A DNA stretch of 64,000 bases from Amblyornis subalaris (GCA_018881555.1 JACAXG010000012.1:496001-560000); one strand, 5' to 3'. Counted from the first letter of the stretch, positions 1 through 12,230 are shown. A program made the numbers and translations. The notes: generated by a model from the sequence alone, not told the origin.

Positions 1-3000
1 CATTAGCCTATAGCCACTTGTGAACATTTCAGAATTATTTCAGCAAGACCTCTCTCTCTTTTATTGCTCCCCCCATTTGGTTGTAACCATCATAATTTGT
101 TTTTAAAAACNGAAGAGATTACTAGATACAGCTAAATGACTTTGTTTCCTTTTTTTGAGTAGATAACNCAAGTAGAAATAACATCAACAAAACTCCCACT
201 AAGACAACAAAAAGACCCAGAAAATGCATGCCTGAAGANAATAAAGGGAATTTGACTAGAATATTTAGACTTCTACATGAATTAAAATTTTAGATCCCCC
301 TCATTTTCCAAAATTTCTTACTAGATACAAGATTGGTTTTGACTGTATTAGTTAGGAAAGAGGAATGATCTTGAGGGTGAAATGGTGGTGTTTATGTGCA
401 CATGCGTAGATGTGATCATATGCAAGTTAATAATTCAAGAAAAAGGTAATGGGGCTGCAATATTTGTACCTGAAGTACAGTACTGTGCCATTTGTCATCC
501 TCTTGAATATTCTGATGAATTTAAACTTGTATANTACAATTTAGAGGAGTGACAGATATTAGTTACCATGATAAAATCTCATTTACACCAAGAAATTAGT
601 ACCTCTGAAACTATCCTTGCAAAATACAAACCTTTTAGCTTCCCCCATACAAAATAAAAAATGAGTCACAGAAAAAGTGTATTCCTTTTGGCTTGCTAGA
701 TATGACTAAAATAAAGCCTTTGATGAAATAGCAGAAAAAAGCAAGACTACACGGAAATTTTTACTCCCAGAGAGAACATTATGTAAAGTTAACATACACA
801 AATGACATACCATATGGGGCAAATCTCTTTGGATATTCCATGATTGAGATTCTGCTTAGTATGGGACAGACACAGAAGTGCAGAGCCTTCCTCTAGTGGA
901 TTCATTAGCTTTGCATTCTCTTCTCCCAGTGGGTGGCTTTTTTTCTTCCACCAGTAGTGAGGATGAATGTTAAGGAAGAATGAGATTATATTGCATAATT
1001 ATTTCTTTGAAGCACAAGCCCTATTATATTGTTTTGGAGTTCTTATACAAATCATAAGGATGACACCCTCTAAACCCATTCTAGAAAACTAACAGCCATG
1101 GGTAATAAAATATTGTAGAAAAATTTAAATTACCTGAAAAAAAAATTGAAGTAGAAGAGCTCTTCAGAACTTCAGCCAAAAGCTTAGCACAGAAGTAATC
1201 AGAGACGAGATAAGGCTGGAACCCACTGAGTCTTACACCCTTTTCCTTACAAGGCAAAAGGGATGGAAGATGTCACATTCCTGAGTCACTCTGATGTATA
1301 CATACATTGCCACTANACAAGTCACACTGTGGAGAGAATGCATATAGCAGCTGAAAGTGAGATTGGGATAAAATCTGTAGCTAGAAAGTAGACACCTTGT
1401 AGGTTTTCTGTAAATTAAATACTAAATGAATAGTAACTCCTTGGCTGCCAAAAGCCTCATGCATTTTGGTGAACCCATACAGATTTACTGCAGCCGAGGA
1501 GCTAGTCTTTATTGGTTTAAAAGGAACTAGAGTTGTACTTCTCGGAGGGAAAGTTGCTATTCTAAGTTTAAATATCTTAAAGTTATCCTCTAGGCTTTCT
1601 AAGTTTTGTTACCTGAGTTTAAATAACCAGTCATCAGTTTGTTAAAGTCTCAATCTGTGAAGAGAAGCTTGATGGCTTCTGAGCAGAATCCTGGTACTGA
1701 ACCCCCTATTCTCTCAGCAGGATAACTTCCTCTGGCTACTCTTGGTTTCATCTCATGGACAGGATATTTACCCATGCCTAAGAAAAGGACTTTACAGTNA
1801 TGAAGGGCAGAGATGATCCATTTCCAGCACAGCTGCAGCCAAACACTGTTCAACAGTAAAACTGCACTGACAAGTAGCAGTGAAATGAAAGTTTTCCACA
1901 CCATTATTTAGTACAGGAGACTTGCAGTCTGAGAAGTCTATTTTCACTGGGTATTATTGGCTAGTGAAGATGTTCTACTGCTTTTAGAACACAGCAGGGT
2001 TCATGTATTCTTCTATACTGAATGGCACCAATTAGAGAGATTAAGGAGCCTGATTTAATGGCTGGGCCAGCACTGGATTTTAGAGGACTTCTAAATTTGC
2101 AGTCTCTTTGCAGCTTCATTAACATAATTGGCAGAAAGACTTACTTAGAGCTACTTAAATTGTTTTTATAGATGCAGCATATCAATGAATCCCTTCGGAG
2201 TCTTTGTAGAGTCAGGGGCATCCTCAAAACTCTAAACAGACCTAAATAACACTTCGACTATACAGCTGAAGTGGACTCCTCCTAGGTGAGGGACTTGCTG
2301 AAAGTAAATGGTTGATTACTTCAAAAAGTGTACATACCTTGTCTGTCTTCTGTTCAGCATTTATCTCCTTCATACATATCAACAGGCAGACCTACACTAG
2401 TTATCTTAAATGACACAGTGCTCAGGGCGGACAATTAATCTAAGGATTGCTAAGGATCTGCCTTATTCTAACACAACATTTCTTGAAATATCCCTCCCAT
2501 AAATAATTATAGTTCAGGCCTTATTTTCAAAGTGCAGGATAATTATCAGAATTACTTATAAAAGATTTGGGTCACTTCANTCAAGTATACCTCCAACTGT
2601 TAGGTATAATTGCAAAAACATTAACTACCCTGGGCAGACTCACAAAAATAGGAAAACATGAAGAGAAAACCACAAATTAAAGTCTTTGTCTCTTTTCATG
2701 CTTTCATCCATTAAGAGGCACCTAAGTTAAATCCTTTGCGTAAATTTTATTGACTTTCACAAACAGCATTTCACCTTGTATGTGGGTTACATTTCATGAT
2801 TTTGACATGAAAAGCATTTTCAAATGTTTTAAAGAGAGGACGTGCATTAAAATGGGCCTAGAAACATAATCAGACTGACCTTACTTTTGGGCTTTCTAAA
2901 AGAGTAAATTACAATTCAACCANGAAAGATCTAAATTTTTCAGTATTTAAACAAAAAAATAAGGCAGCTCCATACTGTACTACTTCANGAGAAGAGGAGA

Positions 3001-6000
3001 AAAATTCAAAGTCTTACCTCACCATGGACCTATTTCCCATAGCTCCCTCACCTCCCCTCTGTTAGGATAGGGTATGACAGAGCAAAAAAGAATAAAGTCT
3101 TCACATTTCTTTTTAATCTGACTCTCATTAACTAAGTACATTCTAATTTNACTAAAAACAGACATGAAAAATCTACTACACATTTGAGCAGGTGATGTTC
3201 AAAATCTCATAATCTGTCTAAATTTAAAAAAAAAACCTTAAGAAAACCTCAAAGGGTTTCAACCCATTTTACCTTTTGGCTCTTGACACTGTAGCCATCA
3301 CTATCAGTATCCATTTAAAATTACTGTTAGACTGATGAAATGATACAGGTAACAGATGCTGACAAGGAATAATGTTCTGTCACAACAGATACCTATGAAA
3401 GAGCCATTCATTCCTTGCCCACAGAAACCGTATATTCCAAACTGAAAAGAAGACTGTTTTTCCAGTCAACCTTATTATAGAAAAAAAATTGACCAAACAA
3501 AAAATTTCATGATCAAGAAAGTCACATCTCAACAAAAAAAAGTGATGAATTTTCAGTACAAAAGATGAAATAGTTAAAAACTTTAACAGAGGATGAAGTA
3601 TAGCTGTACCACGAGGGGATGGAACACTAAACAAAGTACTTCAACATACTGCTTGGTAAATTAGATTGTCATCTTAATTGTGAAACTGTTGCACATATTG
3701 TAATAAAAATAATAACTAATCTATATGAAATACCCTCTTACCACTTAAAATATGCTTCCAATTTCTCTCTGTAATCGCAGTTAAGACTTTTAGAGGACAT
3801 TAGATAAAAAGGAAGAAATCAATAGCTAGGAAGTCAGCTTATATAGATGGACACACAAAAAAAATTCTGCAGTTCCAATCTTAAGAGGTTTTTGTACAGT
3901 TTTCTGTATTGCTTTTCATAAAGCAATACTAGAGTGGAAACAGCACATAAACAGTGTCATATACTGTTTAGAATTTCTTTTTCTTTATTATCTCCTATAA
4001 GCTACTGTTCTACTTTGGTAGGACAGTACTCCTGCANTGAGGGCTATAGATTGGGTCTTGGTGGCTTTGACTGAGAAAATTATTTTGCCAAAGTGAGCAG
4101 TGGTTCTTTTGATCCAGGAGAGAAGGTAATGAAAGGTTGCTTTAACAGGCTCTGGCAGCTATCCATGCCAACAGCGCGCCATAAAAGAGGAACAGCATGG
4201 ACTCAGCTTCTTGGGCCAGAATATGAAGCCTAAATAGTTTTTTTTCAAAACCAAGCATTAAGACAACAACCTAGAATAACTTTATATGTTTCTGGAGGCA
4301 TCATGATATTAACATTTGGCTAATAATGTACGGCAAACTATATTTGAAAATACTANTGTTATAAAATAACACACTGCAGAGTGCACCAGTATCTTTTTAT
4401 TTTTAGAGAAAGGATATGTGCACTATAGGAAAGAGAGGAAAATGAGGAAAAAAAATAGGGATAATTTACCTTATTTGTGTGTACCTGTGTAAGAAAACTC
4501 AGCTTTATAGACTTCTTCCAAATAGCTTCCCACCAATTAGGTGAGGCTGCGATTAGGTGCCCAGACACTTATGTTCTGTGATGACATTTCAACACTACTG
4601 CAGCACTCCAGAAAACAAACCATTTTCATTAACCAGCTACAAATTTCATCGTCACCTACAAGAAACAGAAATNACATAGCATTGCTTTTTTTGGCATGAA
4701 GACCCGGCTACATAGAAAAGATGACTAACAAATGAAACTCTGCACCTCCAGTACTTTTACTGAGTTTACTCAAATGTATGTTTATGTATTACTATATTTA
4801 CTAATATCTACCATATTACTGATTCATCATTATGTGACTATAATTTCTAAAAATTAATCACAAGGTCATGAAATAAGGTCAAACAAAGGGAAAAGGTAAT
4901 GCCATTCTAGTAATAATTTCGTATACTTGGCATTTAAAAATGCTACTTTCATTTGCTTATAACTTTGTCTGATGTTTTCTATTTGGGGAGAAGCTTTCTG
5001 TACATTGAAAAGGACAGACTGATTTACTTTTAAAGCTTTACCAAAAGGCCTGTTCCATTTCCAGGAAAAACACCTGGTAAGAGCATAGAATTTTGCCCAT
5101 GCTAAAAAATATCTTTCAGCTAAATAAACTTAAATCAATCTATTGTCTCAACTTCAGTATGGTTCTATTTTGGCTATATTTGCAATATAGCTTTCTATTT
5201 CAACATGTCACATAATTTTTTTATGGTACNGATCGTGTCCTGGTGATATACAGAGGGGAGAATATTTTTATCAGGACTTCTTTCTGCATTGGTGCAGCNG
5301 CTAGAAGATAAATTGGAGACTGTAATCAATAAAGCCTGAGGTCATATTTTTAATAATTCAATAAATCAAAATATTAAATAATTATGCAAGTAGCAGGATT
5401 CATCACTTCTATGCTCTGAATAAGGTAAGAGTCCCAAGAAAAACACCATGCAATCACAAAATTAAAGACTATACCAGATAGCTTTTGAGTTCAGGCNTTC
5501 TCATTTTCAAACTTCATGATCTTTTAGTGTAATATATGAATACCATGTCTGTACGCATATAAATATATAGATACTCATGTATATGTAGGTAGAAACATAA
5601 GCAATCAGCAAATTACTGTAACACCAGCTGTGTATATGTAGAAGTAGGAAGCTCAGTACCACTAAACTGCTTCATGATGTGGTGGCTTCACTGTTTTCCC
5701 CCTCACTCTTTCTAACCATATACTCTATCATTCCTTTGATTGCTCTTCTGCTATCATTACAAGCTCTTTGGGACTGAGACTTTAGACAACTTTTTCTTCC
5801 AGATGATAAGCAAAAGCACACAGCCAAATATTCCTGATGTAGTTCTTTTATCTCTGAATAAATTTTGGTGCCAATATCCTCAGTCCCTTAGGGAGCAGGC
5901 ATCCTTATCTATGAGGATGCCACTACAGAAACAAAACCATGTGAGTAACTTCTCTTAAGATGCTCTTCAATGAAAATAAGGGTAACAGAAACAGTCCTGT

Positions 6001-6387
6001 GTGTCCATCATAAAATAATCTCAGTGATGACAATTCCAACCTGTGCAGTGCTGGTACCAGGGAACATGAATCCTGTATTCTGGTAGCTGTGTACTTCATG
6101 AAAACGGAAATTAAGGACCAGTCACATTCCACTACTGGTCACATCCTCTTGCTGGTAATCAAATCAGATGAAACAGAATCAAGCTCTCTGGTTCATGAGT
6201 AGCAATTGCCAAATCATCCTCCAAGAGGATGAAAAATTGAAAAAAAAGAAAATTGCATGCAAAATTATAAAATAACTGAAAACATTAATCATGATTAAAC
6301 AGAACCACATTGATTTTTGCCAGCTGGATTCAGCCACTGACTGTAATGTGAAGGCTCTTCTCTCTTGGTTAACCCAGCTGAGAGCCA

Positions 6388-6430
6388 GATTAATTTTTTA
6401 AAATTAATTTTTTATAATTAATTTTTTATG
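6388..6430. repeat. Short AT-rich tandem repeat, about 3 copies
   Basis: Seen: a unit close to TTAATTTTTTA occurs three times in a row with small spacer differences (period about 14-16 bp). This is low-complexity DNA with no further signal attached. Confidence 0.7.
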
Positions 6431-8587
6431 TAATAGTGCAAATGTTTGTCAAAACAGTTGATCCACCACACAATTAAATATGGGGTGTGGAACAATAAAA
6501 ACTCTAATGTATTTCAAACAAAGATAAAAATACCTAAATTGACTGGATCAATGGAGTGGGAAAAAAAGTTCTTTATACGACCTGGTCACTCATACAAAGC
6601 AGAATTGCTTGGATCTGAAAAAACGCTCCACCACCCATCCATTCCACCACACAAAAGGCCTATCTTACATCACTGTTCAAGGCAGTTGCAATTAAATATA
6701 TATTTATGGAATCTTTAAATACCTCTAAGTATATTCATTATGTTCACAGTGACATTGCTCTGAAGAACACTGTATAAATGGAAGCTGTGCTTACAAATGA
6801 TCACTGCAGATAAACAAATATCTTGAAGGACTCACTCTGCACACAAGGGAAGTTGCCTTGCTTTGTCTACGGGGAGATTAGCTCCCTCCAACTGACATAA
6901 TACGTGGGAGATAAAAGGAAACACTTTGTCATGCAGCGTGAAATCAGATCCCAATGCACTTCCAGAAGAAAGCATGAGGGGGCAAGCTTTTGGGGGCAAG
7001 AACTTTGTTTCCTTACTTATCTATATAGCACCTAGCACATAACTTGATTTGCATCTCACAGCATACATCTGCATGATATTAAACAAAAGGGTTACCAAAT
7101 GAGGCTGAATAATCCTAGCAAATTGTAACACACTTAAAAATAAATAAGCAAATATTCCTTCCTCAGATCTACAAAGGCAGCGCTACATCCATGCATCCGT
7201 TAAACATTCAAACCCTGCCAGAAGGGAGGAGGGAAATAACGTTTATCTCTAAGAGGTTATTTTACAGTTTGATGTAAAGGATCTGTCAATGCAGTACCCT
7301 TCGGTACTACAGTATTGTTCTCCTCAAACCTGAGGTTAAAGACTAAAGGATATACAGCAACTATGTTTCTTTTTTTTGTAGAAGAATTTCAGGATAGTCC
7401 CTGCCATCTGCCAGAGTCCCCGATACCAGCACTTAGCCCACAGTTCACATCTTGCTGGCTGTCTTAACCGCTAAAACAATGATTTTAATAGGTGCGATTG
7501 CTAACTTCTGCCACCCTTGGTGATCCCGGACAGAAAGGACTCTCCTTGACAGAGCTGTATGGAAATCACATTCCTTACACTGTTTCTGCTGTCAATAAGA
7601 GCAGCTCAGGTCCTTTAGTACTTTTCAAGAGTACTATATTGTTTTTCAGAAAGAACTTCTGTCTTATGGTACTGAAGGCTAAATTACAGTTTTGTGGGCT
7701 GAAATGAAAAAAAAAAATCCCCCTAGTTTATCAGGGTACTATGAGCGCTGCTAAACGTCAGAACATATTATGTGCACTGTAAAGCACTTTCATGAACACA
7801 CCTGTATTTCAGGTGTGCTGCTCTTTTTTTTTCTCATATGCTTTCTGCTTTTAATTATTTGGTGCTNCTATGCCTATACCAACATCTTTGTCTGAGTTGT
7901 TTTGTCTCACAAACAGGATATTTAGCTGAAATGCGGTGTTTTGTCTTTCTTTTTAATGATTTAGTTAACTTACACTCTGAGCTGTGCATATGCTTGCAAA
8001 AAGCTACTGTAGAACCTTAAAGGCTACTCTTTTAACATGAACATAAAATTCAGACACGATATCTGAATTTCTGCTTATATTTTTAGATAAGTTTAAAATA
8101 TTAAAACCAATGACATTTATGTTCTGCTTACTACAAAGAGATTCCTCTANAAGGATTATTTTTAATATTTCCTCCTTCTTTGCAGGAGTTATAAAGTTAT
8201 AGCTGTACAATGCTCTAGGCAGTTCCGCAACATTTGTAAAACTGTCAACAGTAAATAAAGCACGTTTGTTAGGTTTTGGATTTTTTTCAAGATAATGATA
8301 TGGTTAACATCAAAGGTTTAAAAAACCTTTCTGCTCTAACAAAGAGTAAAAGATCTGCTACCTTTTCTTAAGTATAAAATACTACTACTAACAATGAACT
8401 TTCTCAAGGCTTGAAGTAGTTCCTGAAGTAATAAAACCTATTTGCTAGAAGAAAGACTTCTCTGGGCACAGTTGCACAGCGTCTAAACCCATAAGCTTTT
8501 AAAACATTCCTCATTATTTCGTTCCAAACAAAAGCAGGTGTATTGAGTCTTCACAGTGGACATAGTAAACTCAAATGCCTCATTACC

Positions 8588-8632
8588 ACAACAAAAAAAC
8601 CCCAAAAACAAACAAACAAAATCCCCAAAAAG
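8588..8632. repeat. A/C-rich simple tract with (CAAA)n core
   Basis: Seen: runs of A broken by C, including CAAACAAACAAA, with CCCC interruptions. It resembles the longer A/C tract at 32701-32798. Read on the other strand it is a GT-rich tract. It may be a decayed microsatellite. Confidence 0.7.
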
Positions 8633-8965
8633 TAAACTTTTGAAGAGTGTGAGGTAAAGAAATCTATCACTGTAGTGCATCAGTCTCACGAAAATAAAAT
8701 GTGCATTAAAAGGCTGCTATGAAAGCAAAGGGCATGACTTTCAGATTGTTTAACAGTACTAGCAGTTCTGAACTTAGCACAGATGAGGGTACCAGCATCT
8801 AAACANGGAATTCTGTATATAAATAGTATCTGATATTAGTATTAACAATATTTCATTAAGGAATTAACAAACATTTGCTTATGATCATATTAACCTAAGA
8901 GGTTATTTAATTTTAGAAACCTTTCTAAATAGGCATGAAATATGATGGCAAGCCACTAGGAGTTA

Positions 8966-9196
8966 ATGAACCTCCACAACCTTTTGAATCAGCAAATAAA
9001 GCACAAAACTAGGCAAGGAGCTCTACTTGACAAGGAAATTCCAAAACAGTGGATAAAAACCACCAATACTGAAAAGAATCCAGGAGTAAAACGCATTTCT
9101 GAAATGTTTTCAAGCATTTCACCTGGCTTTTTAGACAGACTGGAAAACAAGGATGAGACATTGATTCCTAGTATAACTGAAATCGGAAGAGCCTAA
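8966..9196 (+). other. Hydrophilic 76-codon reading frame, coding status unknown
   Basis: Seen: an ATG-started frame with a charged, soluble-protein composition: many K, E, N and T residues, a run of I/S/F residues mid-way (ISEMFSSISPGFLD) and the end ITEIGRA followed by TAA. An AG at the ACTAG near 9010 could serve as a splice acceptor in this frame, but its pyrimidine tract is poor and no strong donor follows. I recognise no family. A chance frame is most likely. A terminal exon or a piece of retrocopy are alternatives. Confidence 0.12.
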
Positions 9197-9981
9197 TAAT
9201 TATCGGTTATAGAAAAAGAGTAGTAATAATGCAGTTGAAGTTGTTGTACTCCTCTCCTGCTGTTACATTCCCTCTTCCCCTGCTTCCCTGGATCTCTTGA
9301 TCAGTTTCATTCCACGTTAGTTTGACTGGGTGACAACAGTGAGCATTTGGAGTCTTTGGCCAGGAGAACTACAATGTTCAGGTTTATGATTTCTTNTTCC
9401 TCCTCTGGGTTCCCCTTAAGATCATTTTTATCTTTACTAACACAATTTTCTACCTTTCTCTTTCTTCACTGGTCTGCAGCTCTAATTCTACAGCTGAACT
9501 TAGTATGTTACCTTTTAGATATGTCAGGTACTATTTCTTTGAAACCTCCAAATCCACTTTTGTCCAGCTTCAGGCTTGCATCTCTTTAAGTGACCCTGGG
9601 TGAGCCGTTTATTACCACGGGCCTCTAGTACCAAACACATGCCCCTTATTGCCTTATGCCAATAATCCTCTACGGTTCATCCTAGATCTTTGCTTCTCCA
9701 GGGCCTCTGGTACCCTGCCAGACCCGTATACCTCTACATTGCATCACTGTTATTAGCCCGCAAAAGACCTCGTTCTACATAGAGTAACGGCAGTGCAAAA
9801 CTATGGAAGTAGCACATAACCAAAAGTTAACAACAGCCACCTAGTCCACTGGCAAAATCGCTGCTACAGCTGAACCAATTCAAACACGGGTGCGGGCAGG
9901 TGGGAGAACTGCCAGCAGGACAAGTTCTGAGGCCTTGCAAATTCGGTGCAAACCCGGCAGCGCAGCGACAGCCGTGGTCCT

Positions 9982-10021
9982 GCACGGCACGGCACGGCAC
10001 GGCACNGCACAGCACAGCACA
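9982..10021. repeat. (GGCAC)n / (AGCAC)n microsatellite at CpG island edge
   Basis: Seen: about five tandem GGCAC units (one ambiguous base at 10006) pass directly into AGCAC units. It sits at the left shoulder of the CpG island, about 0.6 kb upstream of the likely start site. The change from G to A at the unit start is what CpG decay would give (CGGCAC to CAGCAC), so the array may be partly methylated on its outer side. No function is implied by the sequence alone. Confidence 0.85.
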
Positions 10022-10457
10022 CCCGCTCCGCAGCGCGGCAGCCGCCGAGGACGCGGTCCTGTGCCCGCCGCGGCCACGCCAAGGTCGGCGGCACCCGGGT
10101 AGCCGCGGGGATGCTGCCGGCGGATACGGCTCCGGCTCAGTGGAATTCCCCCGGCAAAGATACATCTTTTCCCACCAATTTAAATTTTTTTAAACAAAGC
10201 GCCTTGGCGTGAAGCTCGATATTCCCGTGCATGCGGGAGATGGGCGGCACACTCTCCCCACCCACACGGCCGGCCCTCATCCCGCTCCCGTTTTCCAGAG
10301 CGGCTGGGGATGGGCGAGACCGGCCCAGCCGCGCTCGTTACCGCCGCCGGCAACCCCGGCCGGGGCTGGAGCGCGTCCCGGAGAGCCCGCGGCGCTGCCC
10401 CGGCGGGGCCCCGACCACGGGCACACGGACAGCACGGCCCCGGCACGGCTCCCGCCG

Positions 10458-10548
10458 CCCGGAAACGGCGCTGCCGCACGGGCCGGCTCCCATTGGCCCC
10501 TGCCGCCAGCCCGTCCCGCCCCCTCGGCGCGGCGCGAGCGGCGATTGG
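10458..10548 (+). promoter_or_regulatory. Core promoter motif cluster: two inverted CCAAT boxes, GC box, ETS-like site
   Basis: Seen: ATTGG at 10492-10496 and again at 10544-10548, about 52 bp apart. Between them is CCCGCCCCC at 10515-10523, and CCGGAA lies just upstream near 10459. Known: ATTGG is the NF-Y site (CCAAT box) in inverted orientation, CCCGCCC is an Sp/KLF site, and CCGGAA is the ETS core. Paired inverted CCAAT boxes with GC boxes and no TATA box are typical of CpG-island promoters, usually 50-100 bp upstream of the start site. Inference: transcription begins around 10,590-10,640 and runs to the right. The motifs work in either orientation, so the direction rests on the splice donor at 10725. 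Confidence 0.6.
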
Positions 10549-10589
10549 CCGCCGGCGCTGTCGGTCGGCGAGGGCGAGCCCCGCCGGTG

Positions 10590-10724
10590 CCCGCGCTGCG
10601 CTCCCGTGCGGCGCGCGCTCTGCCGGCTGGTGCGGCTGCGGGCGGAGCAGGGATGCGCCCCGGCTGCGGGAGCGCGGCGCGGAGCGGCGACAGCCCGAGC
10701 GGGCGAGGGCGGCGAGCGCGGCCG
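10590..10724 (+). other. Probable first exon (5' UTR, possibly with start codon) of an unidentified gene
   Basis: Seen: downstream of the CCAAT/GC-box cluster the sequence reaches GCCG|GTAAGG, a consensus splice donor with the cut after 10724. The 5' boundary is only an estimate from motif spacing. An ATG at 10653 with GGG before it opens a frame of 24 codons (starting MRPGCGSAAR) that runs in phase 0 to the donor. This could be the N-terminus, or the exon could be wholly untranslated with the real start in a later exon. The encoded residues are mostly R, G, S, A and P, as any frame in such GC-rich DNA would be, so composition is no help. I do not recognise the gene. RNA 5' ends would settle both the boundary and the coding question. 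Confidence 0.5.
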
Positions 10725-11728
10725 GTAAGGTCCGGCCGGGGGAAGGCGGCTGCCCGTCTCCGTGCGCGTCCCTCGCGCCTGGTGCTGAAGCGGCCGGCGG
10801 CGGCGCCGGGCAGCGGTGCCGGCACGGGCGGAGCGGCGGGCGGGCGGGATGCCGGGGGCGGCCGGCGGCGTTGGGCCGCGGCGGGCAGGGGTCGCGGGCG
10901 GGCGCGGTCCCCCATCGCCCCTTGCCGTGCCCTTCGGCGCGGCGGTCCCCGGGCGGGACCGGCGGCGCGGTGGGAACTTCGTCTGTCCCCGCCCGGCTGG
11001 CGGCGNNCGGCGGTGCCTGCGGGTGCCGCGGCGGGGGGCGACATCGGCGTTCCAGTCGGGGGCTGGCGTAGGGGCTGCGGCGCTGCCCCTCCGCTCCGTC
11101 GCCTCGGGAGGGCCGCCGAACGGTGCTGCCGAACGGCGGCCCCGGCGTTGTCGTGCGGGGCCGCGGGAGGAGCTGGCTGGAACGGCGGGGTGCCGCGGGT
11201 CCCGGGCACGGCGCTGCCCCGGGTCTGCCCCGCTGGGGAGCGGCAGGCGGCAGCGTGGACTTGCCCCGGCCCGGCGCTGGGGCGATGAGCGCGGCCGCGC
11301 TTGTCTTGGGGCGGCGGGTTGAACTTCCCTTCAAGGAAGGATTTTACTCGAAGGTGTTCCTGGACGCCCAGCGGGGCGAGTCACACAACCGACGGCGGCG
11401 GTGACGGTGGTGTGGCCGCAGACTGGATCTNAAAGTTGTTAACACAGTTAGGTCAAAGAAAAGTTATTTTAAAACTAAGTGTAATGGTGACGGTTGATAC
11501 ATGACCACTGGCTTTTGAGACGGAGGAATCAGAAAGATGAAATCCCGTTTATCCCTATGNACTCCTTTCCATTGTTCTTCAACCTATTGTACTTTTAGTT
11601 ATTAAAGATAATATTGGAAGGCTTTGAAGTATTGTCAAATCTTGTTAATTTAGATAAAAAGAGCCTTTAGATGCTCTTTATAGATGTCGTTGTAAACATT
11701 AAGTATCTTGATTATATAACATTTCAAG

Positions 11729-11850
11729 GAATCTGCCAGGATGTTGCCAGACTTTGTGATGAAGGACCTGATCCTCCAATCATGGAAATAAAGAGGAGTT
11801 TTGACATTGATTCAGTAGAAAGTAGGATAGCATCCACAATTAACAGTTGA
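11729..11850 (+). other. Exon-like open segment in putative first intron
   Basis: Seen: after an AG at 11727-11728 there is an open frame of about 40 codons rich in D, E, R, P and I. It starts GICQDVARLCDEGPDPPIME and ends in TGA at 11848. Another frame of the same segment (MLPDFVMKDLILQSWK, then stop) also looks plausible. The pyrimidine tract before the AG is weak, and the only possible donors (GTAGGA near 11821, GTTGAA near 11845) are poor. No family recognised. Low confidence that this is a real exon. Confidence 0.15.
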
Positions 11851-12193
11851 AGAGAAAATACTTCCAGTTGTCTGTTGGTTATTTTCCATGTCTTGNGTTG
11901 GGCATTTTAAATATTAAGAAACACTGTCTGCAGAAAATGTAAAGAGCATTTAGTTTGATTTGGGGTTTTTTTGTTGTTCTTCTGTGGCTTTAATCTTCCT
12001 TTTCTACTGTCTAGGCGTGTATTGATCTTGTTTGCTCTTTCTTGATAGAGTATCCTTATTAGTTATAAGGACGTATCCAGTCACATGATGCATAACGTTT
12101 TCAGAAATGTTTTAGATCGTGACAGATGCAAGGGTGGATAAGCAGTGCAAACACCATTGTTAAACACACATGCTCTGCTTTGGGGAGCTGAAG

Positions 12194-12230
12194 CCCATTT
12201 TTACAGCTGTGGGGAAGGCACAAGTAAGTG
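12194..12230 (-). repeat. Possible MIR/CORE-type SINE relic
   Basis: Seen: on the - strand the segment reads as a stretch ending in CTGTAAAAATGGG, preceded by a cytosine-rich part and CACTTACTTGTGCC. Known: the most conserved part of MIR-type SINEs has the order CACTTAACC, TGTGCCTCAGTTTCCCC, CTGTAAAATGGG. The order and spacing agree, with several mismatches. Only about 40 bp are recognisable, so a chance match is possible. If real, this is a very old amniote insertion. Confidence 0.35.

Larger units (their letters stand above)
1..9880. other. AT-rich non-coding DNA left of the CpG island; no gene recognised
   Basis: No reading frame here has a recognisable family or clear exon structure. Frames of 60-90 codons are scattered on both strands, as expected by chance. 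Features seen: an AT-rich triplication at 6388-6430, an A/C-rich tract at 8588-8632, a weak 41-bp exon-like segment on the - strand at 3018-3058, and a lysine-rich 76-codon frame at 8966-9196. There is no CR1, LTR or tRNA-like sequence that I can recognise. The stretch may be intergenic, or an intron or 3' region of a left-hand neighbour. Confidence 0.7.
9886..11410. promoter_or_regulatory. CpG island promoter region
   Basis: Seen: about 1.5 kb of very GC-rich sequence with dense CpG dinucleotides, starting near 9886 and ending abruptly near 11410. The flanks on both sides are AT-rich and CpG-poor. Known: unmethylated CpG islands of this size in vertebrates mark promoters of broadly expressed or developmental genes. 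The densest part lies at 10,300-11,300. Promoter motifs (two inverted CCAAT boxes, a GC box, an ETS-like CCGGAA) cluster at 10,455-10,550, just upstream of a probable first exon on the + strand. Long frames exist here on both strands (up to 384 codons), but they are best explained by the rarity of TAA, TAG and TGA in GC-rich DNA. The island could also fire divergently to the left. I found no strong first exon on the - strand. Confidence 0.9.

Noticed and set aside
7285..7310. Small perfect hairpin (AGTACC CTTC GGTACT) as a possible RNA gene or terminator
   Set aside because: The stem is only 6 bp and not extended by pairing outside it. Too short for a microRNA precursor, and terminators of this type do not apply in a vertebrate.
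10180..11334. A 384-codon reading frame on the - strand, and 359- and 310-codon frames overlapping it on both strands
   Set aside because: All lie in the CpG island, where stop codons are rare. The products are R/G/A/P-rich without domains, and several frames are open at once, which composition alone explains.
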